In this document: positions 27,047-37,636 of the stretch, piece after piece
Layout: each line of letters opens with the position of its first letter
How positions within the stretch are numbered: the first letter of the stretch is position 1
From: Rotaria sordida
Lineage: Eukaryota; Rotifera; Eurotatoria; Philodinida; Philodinidae
Length of the DNA: 64,000 nucleotides
Direction: 5' to 3'
NCBI GenBank assembly: GCA_905250125.1
Contig: CAJNOL010001232.1
Coordinates: 1 to 64,000 of the forward strand
Made by a program: the position numbers and the translations under genes
The notes under the pieces: model-generated
Databases searched by the model: none
Told to the model about the DNA's origin: nothing
What the model saw: the letters and a program-made list of their open reading frames with translations, nothing else

Positions 27047-29982
27047 TTATTTGAGATGCTAGAAGAATATCGATGTTCTTTCTGTCGCTCTTTCTCTACG
27101 GTTTTATATACCCATAGGAAATTGTATATATTAAATATTTGACGCCAATTAAGACCGATGAGAGGGAAGAATACGAAGAAAACTTTGAAGTTGTTCAGTA
27201 TGAATTGATTAGACTCTTTTGTTTATGACTGACTATGCATTCATTTCCAATCAGACAGACACGAACAGGAAAAGAAGAGAATGAATGTAGCAATAGTATC
27301 AACATAAATGATTTGGTTAGTAGTACTAAAGAGAAGAAGTAGGAAAAGAAAAAAAAAATGACGTTTGTGACTGTAAACGATTATGATTAATTCGGAGGCG
27401 ACCTCCGGCTTTCTCTCTTCTCTTGTCGTTCAGCGATTTTCAATAGGGCGGATTCGATTCATATGTAAATACGAGAGAAGAACGAGTTGACGTTAGAATA
27501 AGCATTTATTTCTCAGTGTATATAAAAAAAAGACGAGTAAGAAATCATGAGCGTGTGTTCGAGTACATACACAAGAAGGAAAAAAAGACAGTCAGCATTT
27601 GATTTGTTTTTCTCTTTTTCTAATTTTTTTTTTTTTCTTACTATAGACAGTTATAATGTAGTGAGTATTTTTGGTCGTGTTCTATGTCATGTTTTTAAGT
27701 ACAAGATATATATATCTAATAGCAGAAAAAACTGTCCGAGTGATTGATCGAATGATTTTCATCTCTCTGATGAGTGAGTCAAAGAAAAGAAATTTATTCG
27801 TTCTTTCTCTTTAACTACTATCAGAGATAATGGAGTAATAGAAAGGATGTGTCAAGAATCTCTTTTTTTCTCTCGCGCGCGTGTTTATGTGTATGTAATA
27901 GAATCCATCTTGTATATGTACATTCCTCTTCTTGTTAGTTGTCGCCCATTGGCAAAGCAAATATTTAGGCCTCGCCTCGTTTCTACAGTATTCGCTTTGC
28001 TATTATTCATTCATTCTTTTCTCCCTGTCCCTCTCTCTCTCCCTCTTTGCGTTCGCGTCGTGCCATACGCGCAAAAGGGCTTATTATATTGATGAGTTTT
28101 TACTGTGATTATATTTGGCTGCTACGCACTCTTTTCTCTCTTTTCTCTCAATATTCTATAACTCTGTCTATAAAGAGAAAACGGAATCAGGGCGGCGAAC
28201 AAACGAATAAAGAAAGCTACGCTATTCGCTCTTGCCGTGCTGCTCTATAATCAGTCAAAACTATGCACCGATAATGTTCTTATGTCTAATATACATCGTC
28301 TATAGAGACAAGTTTCTCTTTTTTATTTTTATTTTCTAGTTATTCATGATAATCTTTTTTTTCCTTGTTTTAATTTGATTTATTAGTTTTGCTATAGACT
28401 ATAGATATCTATAAACATATAGTTGTTGTTCTTGTTGTTGTTGTTGTCAATATTATCGTTATTGTTATTTCACTCATATCTGACATGGAAGGCGATGTTG
28501 TCTTGCTTGGATTAATGGGCTGGAATGCCGCTGCATCAACGGCAACACAGTTTATACCATTCCCAACGACAACTGAAGTGTGCTATGAATTGTTGACAGG
28601 AGCGGTTCGTATATAGAATAAATAATAAGATATATATATATGTAAAATAGAATAAGCCATTGTGAATAGTTGTAATATAGATAATTTATTTTTGTTTTTT
28701 TCCTTTTTTTCTTTATTTATTATATAGCCACCCCCACAAAATCATGCTGGTCCATATGATCAACAAAGAACAACGTATGTAAATGGTTTATCATCATCAT
28801 CATTTGATCAAGCTCAACAACAAACACTTAGTGATACAAATTTGTACATAAAAAATTTACCACCAGAGTATTCTGATAAAGATCTTGCTGCCCTAGTCGA
28901 AGGGTAACGAAGAAAAAATAAATTTCAATATGAAATATAATTTCTCTTTTTTGTTTTTCTAGTTGCGGTAAAATTAAATCAATGAAAGCAATCATTGATA
29001 AACAAACAAATAAATGTAAAGGTTTTGGTTTTATTGATTTTGAATCCCATGAAGATGCACAAAATGCAATAACTGAATTACAAAAAAAAGGCTATACAGC
29101 ACAATTAGCTAAAGTATTTATTTATAAAAGAATTTTGTTTTTACTAAATAAATTTACATTAATCTAGTCATCTCAACAACAAGAACAAGATGAAACAAAT
29201 TTATATTTTGCTAATTTGGATTTAAATATGACAGAACAAGATTTACGACAAGCATTAAGTGACTATGGTAATGTCGTTAGTGTACGAATTTTACGTGATC
29301 AACAAAAACAATCACGTGGTGTTGGTTTTGCACGAATGAATGATAAAAAACAATGTCAAGAAATTATTGATCAATTCCATAATAAAACTTTTCCAAGTTT
29401 GTTAAATAAAAGAAAAAAAACTATCAACAAAAAAAAATTATTTCGTTTTTTTTTGTAGATTTTACTGATAAACCTGTACAAGTTAAATTTGCTGATGCTA
29501 GTAAAAATAAAAAATTATATAAATCAGGTTTAGATGTATGTAATAAAATATAAGATTTTCAATTGAAGTTAGCTTTTTTCTTGTTATACAAAAATTAGGA
29601 TATGAAAAGTGGTCCTCCATTATATTCACCAATGGAACAAACAGGATCTTATCCACCACAAGCAGTTCTCTATTCACCATGGACACAAATATCACCACAA
29701 CAAGTTCCAGTTCATACACAATCAGCACCTCAACATCCAATGTATGGTACAGCGGCACCATTACGATCGACATTAACAGGTTATAATCATCCTATTCCGT
29801 CCTATATGCAATCAACACCTGAAAATGGTGGCGCTTTTGTAGTACCATTACCTGTACAACAATTACAACAATTACAAATAGCCAATGGTCATCCTGGAGC
29901 ATATTGTGTTGTTAATCCTCAACATCCTGCATTTTTTATGTCGGCAGCCCAATCGCAATCACAACCACAACATGATCAATAA
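24981..29982 (+). CDS. RBMS: RBMS / alan-shepard-like RNA-binding protein (two RRMs)
   Basis: Single-strand RNA/DNA-binding protein of the RBMS (MSSP) family, acting in mRNA stability and splicing control. Exons: 24981-25004, 26027-26239, 28728-28903, 28963-29113, 29168-29396, 29459-29535, 29599-29982, phase-consistent for 417 residues. The tiny first exon encodes MSTIVAHQ. RRM1 has RNP2 LYIKNL and RNP1 KGFGFIDF; RRM2 has RNP2 LYFANL and RNP1 RGVGFARM. The linker QQQEQDETNLYFANL and ILRD...RGVGFARM match vertebrate RBMS1-3 closely. The C-terminus is Pro/Gln/Tyr-rich (PLYSPMEQTG), as in the family. First introns are long (25005-26026, and 26240 onward); the others are 53-64 bp. A separate exon at 28485-28604 may supply another N-terminus. 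Confidence 0.92.
27022..27046. repeat. (CT)n microsatellite
   Basis: Pure CT dinucleotide run inside the long RBMS-like intron, in a generally pyrimidine-rich stretch. An AAAAG repeat lies in the same intron at 26709-26734. Confidence 0.85.
28485..28604 (+). CDS. Possible alternative first coding exon of the RBMS-like gene
   Basis: ATG at 28485 opens 40 codons (MEGDVVLLGLMGWNAAAS...) that end in phase 0 at a GT donor (28605), so they can splice straight to the exon at 28728, which also starts in phase 0. Base and codon use look coding and unlike the surrounding T-rich intron. Extending it upstream as an internal exon would add a poly-Val stretch encoded by a GTT repeat, which is less likely. 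A two-promoter arrangement is known for the fly homologue shep. The exon could also be chance. Confidence 0.45.
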
Positions 29983-30104
29983 GTATGTAGAAACAAAAAA
30001 AGTGTTTCATTGCGATTTAAGTTGATATTGAAGCTTTCTTTTTTCTTTTGTTTTCAGGTGACTTATTGATAGAACAGCTGAATCTTTTTCTTTTCTTGCC
30101 TTTC

Positions 30105-30143
<39 letters not shown>

Positions 30144-33100
30144 TCGCGATCTTCTGGCTTGGATGAGAGAATTTTTGTGGATTTTTTGTTCATTGTTCAA
30201 CCACCATTTTTCTCTCACTTCGTCTCGAGTGCCATTTTTGATGTGTGTGTGCGTGCGTGTGCATGATCGTCGCTCTTTTTTTTTTGGCTGTTGTTGTCAT
30301 TTTTTTTCTTTGTTTGTTTGTTGGCCGTGCTAGGCAGACAGTCGCCTTCCTTCTTTTTTTTCTCTTCTTCTTCTTCTTCTTCTGTGTCTCTTTGTACGTA
30401 TGTGTTGAGATATATTCATGTCTTAAAAAAAAACATACGGCTCTATTTTTTCTGTTCGTTGGCTTCTTTTGTTTTCCTTTTGTTTTTTTGCACATTGATA
30501 ACAGACTGCGATGAAATGATTTTGAGTAAGACATATACACAAAGAGACGAAATAAAACAAACAATTTGTATGAGAAAGATACAAAAAAGCTTTTGGAAAA
30601 ACAAAATATATCTTATCTTTTATATAAAATAATATTCTAATCAAGATATAGAATGACAAAATGAAATTTGATCAGTTGGTTATATTTCATTCATTTGAAA
30701 ATTTGCAAGTCAGATTTGGGTTTTTAATGATTCAATCTAGAATTTATAGCACGTAATATTTAATGAAAGATTATTGTCTTCAGAAAAGCATATATATATA
30801 TATATATATAGTCATGTTGGATGAACGAAGGGAAAAATAAGAGAGCTTTTAACATGAAACATGTCACTTTACAATAATGTCTAATGTAGATTTGCTTGCA
30901 TGTTTAATTATCTTAAATTTATGAAATTTTCTATGCAATAATACTTTTACAGAAAGGCCTATCCTGTTATTTGAGTTGAGTGTCAGATTCTTTTTTAAAT
31001 AAATTAGTATGTTTTTTTTTATAAGTATGCGACAATATAAAGGTATAATTAAATTTTGTTTATCAATTCTTTCGATTTTTTAACAGCCTTGAACTGGATT
31101 TAGATCCTCGAAAAAAAAAGAACATATTTTTTTCATATCAAAAAAATTTTTTTTTGTTACATTCAATTATATACTGTTCTGTCTGTATTCTGATACTAAG
31201 TCTGAAGAGTTACAGTAAGCAATAATTGACATAACAATTTATATGTGTCCTTTCATCGAGTTTTATTGATAGAATCAATTTTTATGATGAAAGTTCATTG
31301 TACTAGGACTATAACTCATCAAGAGAGTTAAGTGAATATGTTACTATCGTTATTTATCAATCAAATGATAAGTTATTTATTTAACCAAAACTTTATTTCA
31401 TGTTTGATCGTACTTTTTAGTTTGGTATCAATTGATATCAGTTTAAGAGCTATTTGTCTTAAAAATTGAAATTCAAACTTTTCTTATAATCGTTCAAAAC
31501 TATTATTGCAAATGAATTATACTTAATGAAAGAATACAATGAAATTCAAATATTCTAAATCTGAAATTTTGCTTATAATCCTATAATTATATAGTTGGCA
31601 TTATAAAAGGATCCTTGCATCAAATTATGGTAATAAAACATTCTAGTCTATCAAGAATAGCTATAAAACTTAATTGATATGGTTGTCAATTAGGAATGTA
31701 CGACGACACAAATTTAGAATATATTTATTTAGCTCATTGATTGTATCTATCAAAAAAATAACATCCATAAAATTATGCTGAATATTGTTGCAAACAACTA
31801 GCCTTATGTTACAAAAATCAAACGAATTTGGATTTAGGCGACGGGTTCTAATTCTCATATTATAGATTCGCATATAACTATTAGTCTAAAAATAAATTCT
31901 TACTGCTGTTCTACTGTTTACAGTTTTGTTTATTTATTCATCTCATTCTTTCATCTAATATGTAAGAGACTCATGAGAATGCATTATCATCTGAGTTCAA
32001 TTATTAATTAATAAATGCGTATGTAACAAAAAAAAAAAAGAAAAAGCAAACCATTAGAACATTGGATAGATCATCACATGAAATAAACATGCGACATATA
32101 TATATGTAGATGATATTGTATTCCAAAGAATTGAATTGATTAATAAAAGTAAATTTTATTCGATTAAAGTAGCTAATTAAAATTTTCTTCAATCTGAATA
32201 TTGAACAAATTGTTATTTAATGTTCGATTCTTGATCTATTCTTCCTCTCTCTCTCTCTCTCAATTGATATTGATACATAAGTTTTTACATAAATTAACTG
32301 TGTAATTTTGTTGCTGAACTATGATATTTTCTTTAAGCCAAAAATTAAATTGCAAATCACGTCTGTTTGAGCGGAAGAAAGAAATTCAAATATAAATGGA
32401 TATTATTCATTGAAATACAAGAATACACATTATGAAATTGCACGTCCGATAGGAAGTACTTTAGTAATGCAATTTCTTTTTCATATAGTTTTTAACATAT
32501 AATCTTTAGTTACATTTATTTTTTTCTTTTTGCTTCATTTTGAAAAAATAAAATGCGTTTTTTTTCTTCGATCTCTCATAAAAATAACACTTTTTATTTG
32601 CACTGAACAAAACAAATGTCGTTTAAATAAATATTCTTTACTTATGAAATTTCATATTTGTTCTTGTACTTGAAATAATCCTGATTCCAGATGATTACAT
32701 TTTAGAATCAATACATCTTCCATAAAATTTCATCATACATGATGTTAACATACAAAACTGATCAGAGATCTCAACGGTTTCGTTATTCATATGTATTCTA
32801 AAATAGATATTACATGTTTAAATAATTTTATTTTCATTAATGATTAATTATTTAAAAATCAATGATTTAGTAAATGCTTTAGCAATTATTATTACTATTC
32901 CTGCAACTTTGAATGTGTCAATCTATATATTAATGAAACGACAAGTTTAATTAATTATCTTTTTAAGATTGCAAAAATTTGACAACATTCGTTTATTTTC
33001 ATCAAAATAAATAAATAATATTAACTATCTTTGTGAAGATTCTTTTCATCAAAAGAAGCCTGATTTTTTTTGTTCTATTTTCTATAATGATTACAAGCAC

Positions 33101-33705
33101 TATCACAATATCAGTCATCACTAGAACAACAAGAAACCATGCTGAACAGTAAAAAGAAGATTTTGCAAAAAAACTGAACTATCAATCGTACTTAGAATTT
33201 ATTCTTAAAAATTTTTATTTAATCATAGATATTATTACAACGAATAAATAAAATTACATAGTTCCAATCGTTTATAGTAATTATTATCATATTCAAAAAG
33301 TCTGCTATTATTTAGCAATTTATACTGATAGTGCTATGAGGTATGGTTATTCAATAAAGTATTTCAATAGGATAATCTTTTCACGTTGTTATGCATGGTA
33401 AAAATTATGTCGGTATAACATGAACTTGTAGTAGTGAATGTGTAGGATTAGTTACTACTTCTGTTGCTTATTATACATCCGGAGATAAATATTTCAACAC
33501 TTTAAGTTGATTATAATCAAGCTACATATTGTAACAGATTAGCATGTAATTTATTTTTTGGTGATTTTTCACCATAGTAAGATATTACAAAAAAAAACAT
33601 ATTCAATCACTAGTAACTAAAGTTTGCACAAAAAGAGAATCATAAGAATTGAGATATGATATTAGAAAAAAAAAAAAAAGATAAATCTGACACATTTCAG
33701 AATTT
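29983..33705. other. Intergenic region between convergent RBMS-like and POC1 genes
   Basis: Probably holds the 3' untranslated regions of both genes. It includes a (TC)n run at 30109-30135, a (TA)n run near 30790-30810 and several AATAAA hexamers. No coding sequence is recognised; overlapping open frames at 30190-30660 arise from low-complexity T/C-rich DNA. Confidence 0.5.
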
Positions 33706-36700
33706 TTATTTGCTATTTTTTTGTATATTATTAATATCTTGTATTTTACTTTCAGTCATTGTTAATCTTGTTTCAAGTATTGATACAGTTTTCGTTAATA
33801 CATCCAATTGTTGAACAATATGATCAATTGTATTTGCTAATTGAAATGAATATGATTGTTGATCATTCATTTCACTATCATATATCGAATGATTATGTTG
33901 ATTTGTTCTGTTTGATATAGCAGTTGAATTGGCCAAATTAAGTGAAGCACTTTTTGACTAAAGAGAATAATGCATCACCTTTCTTTTTTTGATGATCTGA
34001 TAAGAAGTGAAATAGTCTATGATCGAGTAAGACAGAGAAGAGATCTATACAAATAATTGGTAAGTTCTTTATTTTCTTTTTTTGAAATCAGTAATTTCTG
34101 AGCAAAATCAAATAAGATCATGAGATGATCTTTGATTTTTAGATCATTCTGAAAACTTTTATCTTACCCGAGAAATACCATTTTTATCAGTTGACTCAAT
34201 ATTTGTTATTTCTACACGATCATCATGATCATCACGATGCATAGACATTGTAGGCTTTTCATTGAACACATCGATCTAAATGTATTAGATAATCGATATA
34301 CATTTGCATCTTTATAATTCTTTTGTTTTTTTAACATTTACTTTTCGTGCTCGTCGTTCGTCACTTGTTTCTGGTTGAGATTTTTCTTGTAATGATGTTA
34401 TTTGAGATCTAGTTTGCTCTGGATCTTCTAATGAAATTCGTGATGTTGTAATATAATCAGTATTATTTGCATATTTATTACTAGTTGAATCAACTAATGG
34501 AGAATTTACGTCAAAATTTGTTTTCCAAACAAGTACCTTGGTAAAAAAAACCATAAAAAATATTTTTTTTACAGCATATGTATTCAATATATACCTGTTG
34601 ATCTTGACCACCTGATGCGAAATAATCTCCTTGTTTTGAAAAAGCTGTACTCACTGCAGGTCCCTTATAAGAAATTATGAGATGATAATATGAAATAATT
34701 AAATATTGAATTTACTTGATGGCCGTGTAAAGTATAAATAAGATGTCCTTCGAGTAAATCAAAAATTTTTAACGTAGCATCATTTGATGCTGTTAAAAGA
34801 TAATTTCCATTTGGATGAAACGAAATATCATTTACGGATGCCACATGATCTAAAAACAATATTATTTTCAATATTTACAGAAAAAATAACAGGCGATCGA
34901 GGAGGTTTTAAAAAAGATGGTTATTTATTGTTGACCTACTAGAAAGTATTTCAGACGAAATTTTGCTTTTTGTGAATATGGAATTAGAAATAGTGTACCT
35001 AGTTTTGTTCAAAAGTAGTAAGAGACTTTTGAAAGGTCTGAAAAATTATTTTTAATGGTGAGCCAATCGGTTTTCATTTATTTTATCAGTTTCTTCTTCA
35101 ACATGCTAAAAAACTGTTAGAGCAATCCCTGTGGGATAAAAATATGAAACACGATGTAACTATTGTTGCTAGTCACAGAGAGACTGTTTTATTCTATCAA
35201 TTCTTCAACGTCCTTTTAATTAATCCTCCAAAAATGCAATAAGGAAGTAGTTCATATATCAACAACGTCTGTGACAGTCTATGATGCGGACGGAGGAATG
35301 GGGTTAGGAAGTTCCAGATTCGGTTCCAAAGTTTTATTTTTTTTCGAGTCCGGGTTCATAATTTTATTTTTTGTTGGGCTCGGTTACACGTTTTTGTGGA
35401 CTCGCTGCTTCCCAGATATTGATGGAAAAAACCTCGGATTTGGACCCGATCGAGTCCGGGTCTAAATTTTAAACTTTATTCAGATCCAGGTTCACAAAAA
35501 CGCGGACCCGCAGCTCCCTAGCGGGGGGGGGGGGGGGGTACAAATTTCTACTCTATATACTTCAACACTTCTTTTAGATCGTGTTCTAAAAAATTGTTAG
35601 AGTCGGTCGTGTTGTCGAGCGAACACTTTTCTACAAAATTTGATATTGAATTAAGCTGTAGCTTTTATCCAAGTGAGGCTACTAGCATTTTTTTTAAGGA
35701 CGCGTTTCGATGTAAAACAGTTGTCGATTCTTCAAAAATGAAAATTGAGGTGTCTTGTCGGAAGACAAAAAGAATAGTGTATTATGTAGTATAGTTTCTG
35801 ATCTACAAGGTAATATATAAAGATTTCAGTTTTTAGTTTCGAATCGTAATAGTGAAAATACAAAAATTTTCCGTCCAAACTAATTTTTTGAACTATTCAA
35901 AAATTATTCCACCACTTTTAAACAAAAGCAGAAACAAGATTTCTAAGCATAAACTCATAGCTTTTAACTCATCGGAAATATTTTCTAGTCATGCGAAAAT
36001 GAACAAATCTCACGAACCTATTTATCACTCAGTAGATAAAGAATCAAAAGAAAAATATTTACTTGCATAATTTTGAATCAATTTTCTTGTTCTTATATCC
36101 CAAATTTTAACACTTGAATCTGTACAGCCACCACCAATACAAGTTCCACTTGGATGAAAAGCAACATTATTAAGAAATCCATTTGGTTCATAAAATGTAT
36201 GTATACATTCATTCGTATTTCTATCCCATATTTTAATTGTTTTATCATCACTACAACTAACAACTAATTTTCCATCAGGTGAAAATTTTGCACAACGAAT
36301 CCAATTTGAATGTTGATTAAGTGAATATTGAAATTTTTGTCGATGAACGGTCCAAATTTTAATAGTTTTATCTTCTGATGAACTTAATAAACTTTGACCA
36401 TCATTTGAAAAATCAACACATCGAACAGCAGCTGTATGAGCTTTAAAAACAGTTGATTCACCTTTTACACTTGGAATCCATAAACGTACTGTTTTATCTT
36501 TTGAACCCGATAGAATTAAATGACCCGATGGAGAAAAACATACAGAATAAATAGCATCCTAAAAAAAATAAATAAGAAATATTTTTTGAATTATATTTAA
36601 CATACCTTATGACCAACGAAACGATATGCTCGAACTTGAGGTTTAAATGGCCAAAGAAAAAGACATGAATCCAAACTACCTGATACTAGAAAATAATCAA

Positions 36701-36895
36701 TCATTCAATTTCAAGCAACTTATTATTTTAACGAATAATAATAGACATACCAAGTTGTTTTTTATTAGGTGAAAAACTAATAGATGTAACTGTACCACGA
36801 TGACTTCTGAATTGTTTTTCTAGCTTTGGATCTTCCTAAAATAAAGAAAAAAAAAACTTAAAAAAAAACTATGGATCAATTTAAAAACGAACCAT
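33706..36895 (-). CDS. POC1: POC1 centriolar WD40 protein
   Basis: POC1 binds the centriole wall and stabilises centrioles and basal bodies. Nine exons: 36895-36893 (ATG only), 36835-36751, 36685-36606, 36558-36063, 34849-34716, 34663-34595, 34536-34342, 34275-34168, 33957-33706, in phase for 473 residues (human POC1B is about 478). Seven WD40 repeats form the N-terminal propeller, with family-specific [30 protein letters not shown] and [12 protein letters not shown]. The C-terminal POC1 coiled coil is clear ([16 protein letters not shown]). The first exon is inferred: an ATG immediately before a GTTCGT donor, 57 bp from the acceptor, which gives MEDPKLE as in vertebrates (AEDPSLE). Intron 34850-36062 is 1.2 kb and holds a GC-rich repeat; the others are 47-72 bp, except 210 bp before the last exon. 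Confidence 0.93.
35271..35520. repeat. GC-rich interspersed repeat remnant (copy B), POC1 intron
   Basis: Contains TATTGATGGAAAAAACCTCG followed by a GGACCCGATCGAGTCCGGGT stretch and ends in CACAAAAACGCGGACCCGC and AGCTCC. These words recur, partly inverted, at 3438-3710. The composition is sharply different from the surrounding AT-rich intron. It is likely a decayed non-autonomous DNA transposon that lengthened this intron. Confidence 0.55.
35523..35538. repeat. Homopolymer of 16 G
   Basis: An uninterrupted G16 run abuts the right end of repeat copy B. Such a run is rare in AT-rich DNA, and its exact length is also a place where sequencing error is likely. Confidence 0.85.
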
Positions 36896-37636
36896 AATTT
36901 ATCGTAAAATTTAAGCATCGGTCAATAAACACTATTAAGTGGACATCGGGCATCTGTCCAGTAAAATACTCCAAGACAACCGATGAGGTTCTCTTAAAAT
37001 TTATATAAATCCTTAACATTGCCAATAAGTTTGAAAATCATAATGAAACTATTTAGTTCAAACATTCAAAAATAAATTAAACAGAAAAATAAACTTTTAG
37101 AAGATGTCGCTGGTTGATGTGTGGTAACCAGAGCTGGTCGGGTCCGGATCCTGTTTATTGAACGTCTTTGACATCCTGCACCCAGCCGAAACGTACTTCG
37201 TTGCTCTCAATGAAATTTTCTAATCAGAATTCGATAGTCGTCCCGCAGATAAAAGCTACTTTTAGTATTCGGTGACTAACGTACCCTTACATTTCACAGA
37301 TGACTAGAGCTCATAGATCTAAAATTTTCCGATCTGGACCTGGATCCAACCCAACGGATTCTAGTCATAACTATCTGTTATTTAGAATTGAGATCTACTT
37401 GAGTATGATTTTTTTATTATTTTACTTATATCTGTATTCAATTTAATTGTAGTCGAAAACGGTTGAAATAAAAACACATGATGTTTTCATGACAATATAT
37501 AGAATCTAATAGCTACGAAAAATTCGAAATAAGTTGAATGTTTTTTTTTCGTGTAGTTATTGACCTCTTCCGATCAACATGCTTATGTACAATAAGAAAA
37601 AAAAAGCATAGAATATAATCTTTTATTGAAAGATAT
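36896..37636. other. Spacer between POC1 and the GH3 gene, with a possible MITE
   Basis: Should hold the POC1 promoter. Near its middle, CAGAGCTGGTCGGGTCCGG (from about 37131) and a GGACCTGGATCCAACCC stretch (about 37332-37350) are GC-rich words in inverted relation and resemble the ends of the repeats at 3438 and 35271. A hAT-like short element is possible, but no target duplication is clear. Confidence 0.4.

Noticed and set aside
30190-30660. Overlapping frames on both strands rich in Phe/Lys
   Set aside because: They arise from T/C-rich and A/G-rich low-complexity DNA in the 3' flank of the RBMS-like gene.
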